Assembly (NCBI GenBank): GCA_947645355.1 | Contig: CANSCI010000002.1 | Coordinates: 1-64,000, forward strand | Source of the DNA: an uncultured Dorea sp. | GTDB taxonomy: Bacteria > Bacillota > Clostridia > Lachnospirales > Lachnospiraceae | Length of the DNA stretch: 64,000 nucleotides | Direction: 5' to 3' | Part shown: in pieces, positions 26,001 through 33,745 of the stretch | Numbering within the stretch: the first letter of the stretch is position 1 | Layout of the letters: every line of letters begins with the position of its first letter | Program-made: the position numbers and the translations under genes | Notes under the pieces: generated by a model | The model's database searches: none | What the model saw: the letters and a program-made list of their open reading frames with translations, nothing else | Told to the model about the DNA's origin: nothing

Positions 26001-27621
26001 CATATACCGTAGTGCTTGTCACAATTTCCTCCCGGATAGCATCGATGGGCGGATTGGTCACCTGTGCGAACAACTGCTTGAAGTAATCAAACAATGGGCG
26101 CTTCTTTTCTGAGAGAACCGCAAGCGGAATGTCCGCTCCCATAGCCGCTATGGATTCTCCGCCGTTCAGCGCCATATTCCGAATGGAATTCCTGTATTCC
26201 TCGTAAGTATAGCCGAAAGCCTTCTCCAGCTGTCTTCTCCTGTCCGGCTCATATTCCTCCACACGCATGTTAGGAATCTTCAGCTCCTTCAGCTCCACAA
26301 GATTACGGTCCAGCCATTCCCCGTAAGGCTGCCGGCATGTATAAGCAGCTTTCAGTTCTTCATCCTGGAAGATCTTTCCCTGTATCGTATCTACCAAAAG
26401 CATTTTCCCGGGGTGAAGACGCTCTTTTAAGACGATCTCTTTCTCCGGAACCGGAAGAACCCCTACCTCCGAGGACAGGATCAGATCCCCGTTTTTCAGC
26501 ACATAATATCTGGAGGGGCGAAGCCCGTTGCGGTCCAGCACGGCTCCTACCTTATCTCCGTCGGAAAATACAATGGACGCCGGTCCGTCCCACGGCTCCA
26601 TCATCGTCGCGTAATACTGATAAAAATCCCGTTCGTCCTGTGTCAGCGTCCGGTTATTGCTCCACGGCTCCGGAACGGTAATCATCATCGCAAGCGGAAG
26701 CTCCATTCCGCTCATCACAAGAAATTCCAGCGTATTGTCAAGCATCGCCGAGTCGGAGCCGTTGGTATCCACCACCGGCAATACTTTGTGCAGCTGGCCC
26801 TTCAGATGGCCGGACTCCATGGTCTCCTCCCTTGCCAGCATCTTGTCCGCGTTCCCCCGGATGGTATTGATCTCCCCGTTGTGCACGATAAACCGGTTTG
26901 GGTGAGCGCGTTCCCAGCTTGGGTTGGTGTTGGTGCTGAACCGCGAATGCACCATGGCAATGGCCGACTCATAATCCCTGTCTTTAAGATCCTCAAAAAA
27001 GGTTCCAAGCTGCCCCACCAGGAACATTCCCTTATACACAATGGTACGGCTGGACATGGACACTACATAGGTATTATCATTGCTCTGCTCAAATACTCTG
27101 CGGGCAATATACAGCTTCCGGTCAAAATCAAGCCCCTTTTCTGTGTGCCGGGGCTTCTCGATAAACGCCTGCACAATATGGGGCATACACTGCCTGGCCT
27201 TCTGCCCCAGGACGCCCGGGCACACCGGGACTTCCCGGAATCCCAGGAGCTTAAGCCCTTCCTTCTCCACAATGATCTCAAACATTTTCTTCGCCTGATT
27301 CCTCTGCAGCTCCTCCTGCGGGAAAAATAACTGGGCAATCCCATATTCTCTCTCTTCCCCCAGGGTGATCCCGATGGCCGCGCATGCTTTCTTGAAAAAA
27401 CGGTGAGAAATCTGGAGAAGGATCCCCACACCGTCCCCGGTCTGCCCTTCTGCATCCTTCCCTGCACGGTGCTCCAGGTTCTCTACAATCTTCAGCGCAT
27501 GTTCCACCGTATCATGGCTCCTGATTCCTTTACTGTTGACGACAGCGCCGATCCCGCAATTATCATGCTCGAACTGCGGTCTGTATAATCCCTGATTCTT
27601 GTTCTCTGTATTTTTACTCAT
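23062..27621 (-). CDS. gltB: Glutamate synthase large (alpha) subunit
   Basis: The 1519-residue catalytic subunit of NADPH glutamate synthase. Domains in order: class II glutamine amidotransferase with the nucleophile Cys22 in HDNCGIGAV after a short propeptide; central domain; FMN/2-oxoglutarate-binding barrel ([23 protein letters not shown]) with the [3Fe-4S] cysteines in [15 protein letters not shown]; and the C-terminal beta-helix glycine-rich domain ([21 protein letters not shown]). All key motifs are intact and the length is normal. Its ATG overlaps the carB stop by four bases (ATGA), as does its own stop with the next frame, so carA-carB-gltB-gltD are one unit. Confidence 0.96.
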   Translation of the reverse strand: [1519 protein letters not shown]

Positions 27622-30600
27622 AACCTGTTCTCCTTATCCTTATAGCTTCTGTCTCCCTGCCCGGCGTCTGAGGCTCTGTCCATCCCTGCAAGATCTATCA
27701 GTGTCAGCCTCCTCTGATCTATATGTTCAAGACTTGAGACCAGCGCTTCGGCCGTATCAATGGCTGTCAGTACATTTACCCCTGTCTCAATGGCATTGCG
27801 GCGGATGATAAAACCGTCTTTTGCGTGCTCCGCGCCCTGATGGGGTGTGTCGATCACAAGGTCAATCTCATGCCCCAGGATCAGATCCAGCAGATTCGGA
27901 GAGCCCTGCTCCACCTTGTTCACCTCTTCTGCCTCCACGCCGGCTGCCTGAAGCGCCTCTGCCGTACCCTTTGTAGCGTAGATCTTATACCCGATCCTGC
28001 GAAACCTGCGCCCGATCTTTACAGCCTCCTCCTTGTCATTCTTCCTTACGGACATAATCATATTTTTATACCGGGGAAGTCTCACACCTGCGCCGATAAA
28101 TGCTTTATACAGCGCCTCCTCAAAGGTCCGGCCGACTCCCAGACATTCCCCTGTAGATTTCATCTCGGGGCCGAGGCTGATCTCTGCCCCGCGGATCTTC
28201 TCAAAGGAAAAGACCGGCATCTTTACGGCAATATAACCTGCCTCCGGCTGCAGGCCGGGTGTATAGCCAAGCCCACGAAGACTGCCTCCGGCAATAACCT
28301 TTGCCGCCAGCTCTACAATGGGGATCCCCGTCACCTTGCTGATATAGGGTACCGTCCGGCTGGATCTCGGATTGACCTCGATCACATAGACCTTCTCCTG
28401 ATATACGATAAACTGTATATTGATCAGGCCGATCACATGCAGAGACCTGGCAAGCTGCCCGGTATACTCTTCAATCTCTCTCTTTACCTTTTCGGAAATG
28501 CTTCTGGCCGGGTAGACGGACACGCTGTCGCCGGAATGGATGCCTGCGCGCTCAATATGCTCCATGATGCCTGGAATGAGGATCTCTTTCCCGTCGCACA
28601 CTGCATCCACCTCTATCTCCTTCCCCTGCAAATATTTATCTACCAGAATCGGGTGCTCCTGCACCGTCCGGTTAATAATCTCCATAAATTCGTCAATATC
28701 GTGATCCTTAACGGCAATCTGCATACCCTGACCGCCCAGGACGTAAGAAGGCCTTATCAGCACCGGATAGCCGAGCCGGGCCGCTGCTGTCTTTGCCTCC
28801 TCTGCCGTGTATACGGTCTCTCCTTTGGGCCGGGGGATCCGGCATCGGCTCAGGATCTCGTCGAACCGTTCCCTGTCCTCGGCGGCGTCAACATCCTCCG
28901 CCGCCGTACCAAGGATCGGAACTCCCATGTTCATAAGTGCTTCGGTAAGACCGATCGCTGTCTGCCCTCCAAACTGTACCACTGCTCCGTCCGGCTTCTC
29001 CAGATCTATGATACTCTCTACATCCTCCGGTGTCAGCGGTTCAAAATACAGCTTGTCGGCAATGTCAAAATCCGTGCTGACTGTCTCCGGGTTATTATTG
29101 ACGATAATCGTCTCATACCCTTCCTTTTGAAAGGCCCAGGCGCAGTGCACACTACAGTAGTCAAACTCGATCCCCTGGCCGATCCGGATCGGCCCGGAGC
29201 CAAGGATCAGGATCTTCCTTCTCCCCCTTGTCCGTTCCACTTCATTCTCCCCGCCGAATACGGAATAATAATAAGGCGTCTTAGCGTCAAATTCTGCCGC
29301 GCACGTATCTACCATCTTGTAGGCTGCGGTGATGCCATATGCCCGCCGCATCCTGTGAACCATTTCCTCTGTGGTTCCTGCAAGCTCTGCGATGACACGA
29401 TCCGGGAATTCCAGGCGTTTCGCCTCTCTGAGCACGGCGCCGTCCAGCTTTTTCTCCTTAAGAACCTTCTCCATCCCCACCAGACGCGCAAGCTTGTCAA
29501 TAAACCACCGGTCGATCCGGGTCCGGCTGTGAATCTCTTCATAAGAGACCCCGCGGCGGATTGCCTCCGCGATCCGCCACAGACGCCTGTCGTCGGTGAT
29601 CCGCAGCGCATCCAGAAGCTCCTCCCCGGAAAGCCCGGAATAATCCCGGGACACCAGGCTGTCCACATGCTGCTCCAGGGATCGCAGCGCTTTCATCAAC
29701 GCCCCCTCGAAGCTGTCACAGATGCTCATAACCTCCCCGGTGGCTTTCATCTGCGTCGTCAGTGTATGCCTGGCGTCAATAAATTTGTCAAAGGGAAGCC
29801 TCGGAAGCTTCACCACGCAATAGTCCAGCACCGGCTCAAAGCAGGCGCTGGTCTTCCCTGTCACCGCATTTTTGATCTCGTCTAATGTATAGCCCAGGGC
29901 GATCCTTGCCGCCACTCTTGCGATAGGATAACCGGTTGCCTTGGAAGCCAGCGCCGAGGAACGGCTGACACGGGGATTCACTTCAATGACGCAATATTCA
30001 CAGGAATCCGGGTTCAGGGCAAACTGTACGTTGCAGCCCCCCGTAATCTTTAATTCACTGATGATATGGAGCGCCGAAGTCCTGAGCATCTGGTACTCCC
30101 GGTCGCCCAACGTCTGGGACGGGGCTGCTACGATACTGTCTCCGGTATGAATTCCTACCGGATCCATATTTTCCATATTGCAGACGGTGATACAGTTTCC
30201 TTTGCCGTCCCGCATCACTTCATACTCGATCTCCTTCCAGCCTGCGATACAGCGCTCTACCAGAACCTGCCCCACACGGGAGAGCCGCAGCCCGTTTTCA
30301 AGAACCTTCTCAAGCCTTGACCGGTCGCCGGCAATCCCGCCCCCGCTCCCTCCAAGGGTATACGCCGGGCGCAGTACCACCGGGTAGCCGATCCTCTCTG
30401 CAAATGCAACCCCCTCCGCCACAGACTCAACCACCGCAGACGGCGCGCAGGGTTCCCCGATCTCCTCCATCGTCTTTTTAAATTCCAGCCGGTCCTCCGC
30501 CTTTTTGATCGTCTCCGCCGTCGTGCCGATCAGACGTACATGATGCCTTTTTAAAACCCCTTTTTCTTCCAGCTCCACCGCAAGGTTTAAAGCCGCCTGG

Positions 30601-30875
30601 CCGCCCAGGGTCGGAAGAAGGCTGTCCGGCTGCTCCTCTATAATCAGCTGTTCTGCAATCTCCACAGTCAGCGGCTCAATATAGACATGATCTGCAATAT
30701 CCCCGTCTGTCATAATGGTGGCCGGGTTGGAGTTCAGCAGCACGACCTCTATCCCCTCTTCTTTCAGGGCACGGCACGCCTGGGTACCCGCGTAATCAAA
30801 CTCTGCCGCCTGGCCGATCACGATGGGCCCCGAACCGATCACCAGTACCTTTTTGATTGCTCTGTCCTTTGGCAT
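27618..30875 (-). CDS. carB: Carbamoyl-phosphate synthase large subunit
   Basis: CarB makes carbamoyl phosphate from bicarbonate, ammonia passed from CarA, and two ATP; the product feeds pyrimidine and arginine synthesis. The 1085 residues contain two homologous ATP-grasp halves, each opened by a GSGPI motif (KKVLVIGSGPIVIGQAAEFDYAG at the start; ILILGSGPIRIGQGIEFDY around 555), each with a glycine-rich ATP-binding loop (TLGGSGGGIA; YVLGGQGMQIA). The C-terminal 140 residues are the MGS-like allosteric domain (KIGRRFRRIGYKIYATKGTAEAL). The gene starts three bases after carA and overlaps gltB by four. GC content looks higher here than in the glycan locus. Confidence 0.96.
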   Translation of the reverse strand: MPKDRAIKKVLVIGSGPIVIGQAAEFDYAGTQACRALKEEGIEVVLLNSNPATIMTDGDIADHVYIEPLTVEIAEQLIIEEQPDSLLPTLGGQAALNLAVELEEKGVLKRHHVRLIGTTAETIKKAEDRLEFKKTMEEIGEPCAPSAVVESVAEGVAFAERIGYPVVLRPAYTLGGSGGGIAGDRSRLEKVLENGLRLSRVGQVLVERCIAGWKEIEYEVMRDGKGNCITVCNMENMDPVGIHTGDSIVAAPSQTLGDREYQMLRTSALHIISELKITGGCNVQFALNPDSCEYCVIEVNPRVSRSSALASKATGYPIARVAARIALGYTLDEIKNAVTGKTSACFEPVLDYCVVKLPRLPFDKFIDARHTLTTQMKATGEVMSICDSFEGALMKALRSLEQHVDSLVSRDYSGLSGEELLDALRITDDRRLWRIAEAIRRGVSYEEIHSRTRIDRWFIDKLARLVGMEKVLKEKKLDGAVLREAKRLEFPDRVIAELAGTTEEMVHRMRRAYGITAAYKMVDTCAAEFDAKTPYYYSVFGGENEVERTRGRRKILILGSGPIRIGQGIEFDYCSVHCAWAFQKEGYETIIVNNNPETVSTDFDIADKLYFEPLTPEDVESIIDLEKPDGAVVQFGGQTAIGLTEALMNMGVPILGTAAEDVDAAEDRERFDEILSRCRIPRPKGETVYTAEEAKTAAARLGYPVLIRPSYVLGGQGMQIAVKDHDIDEFMEIINRTVQEHPILVDKYLQGKEIEVDAVCDGKEILIPGIMEHIERAGIHSGDSVSVYPARSISEKVKREIEEYTGQLARSLHVIGLINIQFIVYQEKVYVIEVNPRSSRTVPYISKVTGIPIVELAAKVIAGGSLRGLGYTPGLQPEAGYIAVKMPVFSFEKIRGAEISLGPEMKSTGECLGVGRTFEEALYKAFIGAGVRLPRYKNMIMSVRKNDKEEAVKIGRRFRRIGYKIYATKGTAEALQAAGVEAEEVNKVEQGSPNLLDLILGHEIDLVIDTPHQGAEHAKDGFIIRRNAIETGVNVLTAIDTAEALVSSLEHIDQRRLTLIDLAGMDRASDAGQGDRSYKDKENRL

Positions 30876-30877
30876 AC

Positions 30878-31951
30878 TTATGCTCCTTTCATCATCTCTA
30901 TAAAACGGTCAAACAGATATCCGGTATCCTGAGGTCCCGGGCTTGCCTCCGGGTGAAACTGCACCGTAAATATTTTCTTTCCTGTGTACACAAACCCTTC
31001 GTTGGTTCCGTCGTTCACATTGACAAATGCTTCCTTTGCCACCGCCGGATCCATGGCGGCGGCATCTACCGCGTAACCGTGATTCTGGGAGGATATATAC
31101 ACCCGCCCGTCGGCCAGATCCTTCACAGGATGGTTGCCTCCCCTGTGCCCGTATTTCAGCCTGCGGGTATCGGCTCCGCTGGCCAGCGCCATAAGCTGGT
31201 GTCCCAGACAGATGGCAAAGATCGGGATATCGCTGTCATACAGCTTCCTGACTTCCCGGATGATCTTCGTGCAGGCCTTGGGATCCCCCGGTCCGTTGGA
31301 GAGCATGATGCCGTCGGGGCTGGATCTGAGCACCTCATCTGCCGGCGTATCCGCGGGATAAACAGCCACTTCACATCCCCGGCGGTTCAGGGAATGGGCA
31401 ATACTTCTCTTTGCCCCGTAATCCATTAGGGCAACCCTGCATCCGCCCTTGGCTCCCGGCAATACATATTTTTCGCTGCAGGTCACCTGAGAGACAACCT
31501 CTCCAACCTTGTAAGCTCTGATCATTGGCAGAATCTTTTCTAAATCATAATCCGCACTGGCAGTGATCATACCGTTCATCGTCCCCTTTTTGCGGAGATG
31601 CTTTGTAAGCGCGCGTGTGTCGACTCCCGTGATGCCTGTAATATTCTGCGCCTTCAGGAATTCCTCAACCGTACCCTCGCACCGGTAATTACTGGGGTGC
31701 TTCGCAAGCTCCTTCACAATATAACCCCTGGGCCAGGCTCTTTCTGACTCCATATCCGGCGTAATACCGTAATTGCCGATCAGCGGGTAAGTCATGGCTA
31801 CCGTCTGGCCTGCATAGGAAGGATCCGTCAACACTTCCAGATACCCCGTCATGGAGGTGTTGAACACGATCTCGCTGATCACGCTTTTTTCAGAGCCCGC
31901 ACAATATCCGGGAAACACCGTCCCGTCCTCCAGTATCAGATATGCCCTCAT
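30878..31951 (-). CDS. carA: Carbamoyl-phosphate synthase small (glutaminase) subunit
   Basis: CarA hydrolyses glutamine and channels ammonia to CarB. The 357-residue protein opens MRAYLILEDGTVFPG, has the N-terminal CPSase domain (FNTSMTGYLEVLTDPSYAGQ) and a C-terminal class I amidotransferase with the nucleophile Cys in FAICLGHQLMALA and the His-Glu pair in QFHPEASPGP. The ATG at 31951 has an AGGTGG site five bases upstream and gives the conserved start; a longer in-frame reading would run through the leader hairpins and is rejected. It is the first gene of carA-carB-gltB-gltD, behind a promoter and an attenuator-like leader. Confidence 0.96.
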   Translation of the reverse strand: MRAYLILEDGTVFPGYCAGSEKSVISEIVFNTSMTGYLEVLTDPSYAGQTVAMTYPLIGNYGITPDMESERAWPRGYIVKELAKHPSNYRCEGTVEEFLKAQNITGITGVDTRALTKHLRKKGTMNGMITASADYDLEKILPMIRAYKVGEVVSQVTCSEKYVLPGAKGGCRVALMDYGAKRSIAHSLNRRGCEVAVYPADTPADEVLRSSPDGIMLSNGPGDPKACTKIIREVRKLYDSDIPIFAICLGHQLMALASGADTRRLKYGHRGGNHPVKDLADGRVYISSQNHGYAVDAAAMDPAVAKEAFVNVNDGTNEGFVYTGKKIFTVQFHPEASPGPQDTGYLFDRFIEMMKGA

Positions 31952-31980
31952 AATTCCACCTGCTTCCTGTGATATAAAAA

Positions 31981-32024
31981 TAAAAGAAAAGGAGCCAGAA
32001 ATCCTTCTTCGGATTTCTGACCCC
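31981..32024 (-). terminator. Intrinsic terminator in the carA leader (attenuator candidate)
   Basis: On the - strand GGGGTCAGAAATCC (32024-32011) pairs with GGATTTCTGGCTCC (32004-31991), 14 pairs with two G-T, around the loop GAAGAA, then TTTTCTTTTA and further T. It lies between the promoter and the carA start codon, so it must be bypassed for operon expression. It would also stop read-through from the AlbA_2 gene upstream. Confidence 0.82.
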
Positions 32025-32032
32025 TTTGTCAG
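32017..32032 (-). promoter_or_regulatory. Hexaloop hairpin overlapping the carA attenuator (ANTAR-type antiterminator candidate)
   Basis: On the - strand CTGAC-AAAGGG-GTCAG forms a five-pair stem with a six-base loop that has A at position 1 and G at position 4, the loop rule reported for RNA targets of ANTAR antitermination proteins. Its 3' arm GTCAG and part of the loop are the same bases as the left arm of the terminator, so the two structures exclude each other. It begins about eight bases after the predicted transcript start. Known ANTAR targets usually have two such hairpins; only one is seen here. Confidence 0.5.
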
Positions 32033-32047
32033 CGTTTTATCGTTAGT

Positions 32048-32076
32048 ATTATGTACCCTCCGGGTTCTTTTGTCAA
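32048..32076 (-). promoter_or_regulatory. Promoter of carA-carB-gltB-gltD
   Basis: On the - strand TTGACA (32076-32071), 17 bases, then CATAAT (32053-32048). The start of transcription is expected near 32041, giving a leader of about 90 bases that contains the hairpin and terminator. Confidence 0.75.
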
Positions 32077-32100
32077 GTGGGAAATGGACATGAGGCAATC

Positions 32101-32145
32101 CCAAAGCTGTTCTAAAGCTGAAACAGAAAATTAGAACAGCTTTGG
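32101..32145. repeat. 15-bp perfect inverted repeat upstream of the car promoter
   Basis: CCAAAGCTGTTCTAA (32101-32115) and TTAGAACAGCTTTGG (32131-32145) are perfect inverted arms around a 15-base spacer. There is no T run after it on either strand in the direction needed for a terminator. It lies 25 bases upstream of the car -35 and eight bases after the stop of the AlbA_2 gene. Half-site AAAGCTG recurs within the spacer edge (32114-32120). It may be an operator. Confidence 0.5.
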
Positions 32146-32152
32146 AAAAATG

Positions 32153-33484
32153 TTATTTTTTGATTTCCCAATAGCCAAATCGTTTTCCGCCTTTACGTTC
32201 TATTTTCCCCTCATTTACCAATTCTTTCACATTTTTTTGTATATGTGTCCTCGTTTCGTTTAGAACTTCCTGCAGCTCCCTTTGTGTCGCTGTTGGTTGA
32301 TTTCGCAAATATTCCACAATTTTTACTTTCAAAGCTGTATTCCCAGCTTTGAAATCCAGCTTTAAAGTTTTCTTATTAGATATTGAAATGGCAGATAGTT
32401 TTATCATAATATCTTCTGAATGTACCACATACTCTGGCTGTAAAGTTCCATATTCGTTACACACTTCAAAGATTTTTTGGATCCCTCTTCCCCAGCTTTC
32501 AATGTAGCCTGCCCTGAAAAACGTCCTCGCAATTTTAGGATTATATGGTCGGGATTGATGCCTTTGTAACAAGGTTTCCATTGTCCAATCGGAGGGAAAT
32601 ACGCATTCATTACTAATATACATTGCATCATCTTCAATGCGGATCTGTATAGGTATTCCGGTACTCCAACGAGAATGTACAAGTGCATTATAAAGCGCCT
32701 CCCGCACTGCATCTTTTGGAAAAGGATATGTTTCTACTCTAGTTAAATTGTCGTAAGTGACAGGTGCTTTTAAATATTTCAAATAGATTAATTCAATTAC
32801 GCGCTCGGCCTGCATAAATAACGATCCTATTACTTCATCCTGATACTGCAAATCAGAACCTTTTCCAAATTTCCCAATTTTTGTATAAGTTCCAAACATC
32901 CATTTTTGTGGATTTCGATGAAACAAAAGCACGGCAGCTCTGGTAAGTTTTCCATCCTTTAACAAATCCAGACTGTCTAAGAGTTCTGCATTACTCATAT
33001 TTAAATCATCTTTTGTCATACGTTTACTCCGAACCGCTTCCCGTCGGAAAATGTCAAAGCTTTCTTTATCTAAATCTTCTACAGCTACTCCTTCAATTAC
33101 GGAATCTTCCCAACGTATGCCAGTTTTTGAGGATATAAATTCCGTTAAGGCCGTACCTCGCAGTATTTGTTTGGTGCTGCCACTCCGAAAATGATACTCT
33201 CCCTTATAACTTACTGGATAACTACTAGGACTTACAATAATTTCAATATAATCCAAACCATTTTTTGAAAGCAAATTCACATCTGCGAGAAATCCTAGAT
33301 TTGTTTGAATTTTATTAGGTATTTCTTCTAGGAGCCTTTTCCCATTCTGCACACCAACAATCCTTCCTGCATCGTCTACACCAATATAAATTCTGCCCCC
33401 CTGTGCATTAGCAAATCCGCATATCCATTTCAAATAATCATCTCGCCACGATTCTTTCCATTCAATATTTTGACTTTCTGCCAT
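32153..33484 (-). CDS. AlbA_2 (Schlafen-type) domain / ATP-binding putative transcriptional regulator
   Basis: A 443-residue protein. The N-terminal 120 residues are an AlbA_2 domain (ESQNIEWKESWRDDYLKWICGFANAQGG, GRIYIGVDDAGRIVG). The centre, about 210-360, matches the ATP-dependent helicase C-terminal/HATPase_c_4 region of this family (FPKDAVREALYNALVHSRW, SRPYNPKIARTFFRAGYIESWGRGI). The C-terminal 65 residues look like a winged helix (TQRELQEVLNETRTHIQKNVKELVNEGKIERKG). The ATG at 33484 follows GAAGGAGA by nine bases; a TTG two codons earlier is too close to that site. The gene is clearly AT-rich beside its neighbours, suggesting transfer. Such genes occur in mobile and defence contexts; here it stands alone, so a regulatory role is only inferred. 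Confidence 0.8.
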   Translation of the reverse strand: MAESQNIEWKESWRDDYLKWICGFANAQGGRIYIGVDDAGRIVGVQNGKRLLEEIPNKIQTNLGFLADVNLLSKNGLDYIEIIVSPSSYPVSYKGEYHFRSGSTKQILRGTALTEFISSKTGIRWEDSVIEGVAVEDLDKESFDIFRREAVRSKRMTKDDLNMSNAELLDSLDLLKDGKLTRAAVLLFHRNPQKWMFGTYTKIGKFGKGSDLQYQDEVIGSLFMQAERVIELIYLKYLKAPVTYDNLTRVETYPFPKDAVREALYNALVHSRWSTGIPIQIRIEDDAMYISNECVFPSDWTMETLLQRHQSRPYNPKIARTFFRAGYIESWGRGIQKIFEVCNEYGTLQPEYVVHSEDIMIKLSAISISNKKTLKLDFKAGNTALKVKIVEYLRNQPTATQRELQEVLNETRTHIQKNVKELVNEGKIERKGGKRFGYWEIKK

Positions 33485-33564
33485 GAACAAAGTCTCCTTC
33501 TTAAATATTTTTCACCTTAAAATCTCCACATAGATTTTAACTTCCAATTAAATTTTATAAATTT

Positions 33565-33592
33565 ATTTTACGTTTTTTTATTGTTTCGTCAA
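33565..33592 (-). promoter_or_regulatory. Promoter of the AlbA_2 gene
   Basis: On the - strand TTGACG (33592-33587), 16 bases, then TAAAAT (33570-33565), in AT-rich surroundings. The start codon is about 80 bases downstream. Confidence 0.55.
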
Positions 33593-33664
33593 GTATTTTT
33601 CTATTTACTTTTATCAGCCTTTATTTTTATTCTTATCAGCGTGAAATATTCATCAATCTCCCTC

Positions 33665-33692
33665 TTGACATTTTTTAAAATCGGAGTATACT
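33665..33692 (+). promoter_or_regulatory. Promoter of glnN-purF
   Basis: TTGACA (33665-33670), 16 bases, then TATACT (33687-33692). Transcription should start near 33699, just before the hexaloop hairpin. Confidence 0.78.
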
Positions 33693-33701
33693 ACTGACCG
33701 T

Positions 33702-33715
33702 AAGCAATGGCGCTT
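33702..33715 (+). promoter_or_regulatory. Hexaloop hairpin in the glnN leader (ANTAR-type antiterminator candidate)
   Basis: AAGC-AATGGC-GCTT is a four-pair stem with a six-base loop having A at position 1 and G at position 4. The 13 bases AGCAATGGCGCTT match the published ANTAR-target consensus AGCAANGRRGCUY at all but one position, as recalled. Its loop end and 3' arm are shared with the left arm of the terminator at 33709, so the two foldings exclude each other. The same layout is found in the carA leader. Confidence 0.55.
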
Positions 33716-33745
33716 TGGATTTTTCCAGGGCGCCTTTTTTATTTT
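33709..33745 (+). terminator. Intrinsic terminator in the glnN leader (attenuator candidate)
   Basis: GGCGCTTTGG (33709-33718) pairs with CCAGGGCGCC (33725-33734), ten pairs with two G-T, around the loop ATTTTT, followed by TTTTTTATTTT (33735-33745). It stands between the promoter and the glnN start, about 75 bases before the ATG, so expression depends on read-through. Confidence 0.85.

Noticed and set aside
27825-29885. A 686-codon open frame on the + strand opposite carB
   Set aside because: It is a reverse-strand shadow of a GC-rich, highly conserved gene; the amino acid make-up (Cys/His/Pro-rich) is not protein-like and carB motifs account for the sequence fully.
31981-32040. A PyrR-type attenuator upstream of carA
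   Set aside because: The leader is short and lacks the PyrR anti-antiterminator consensus; the A1/G4 hexaloop arrangement fits better.
32101-32145. The 15-bp inverted repeat as a terminator of the AlbA_2 gene
   Set aside because: No T tract follows the hairpin on the - strand, and on the + strand it is followed by A. It is recorded as a repeat and possible operator.
32153-33484. The AlbA_2 gene as part of a phage, transposon or multi-gene defence island
   Set aside because: No integrase, transposase, terminal repeat or partner defence gene is seen around it.
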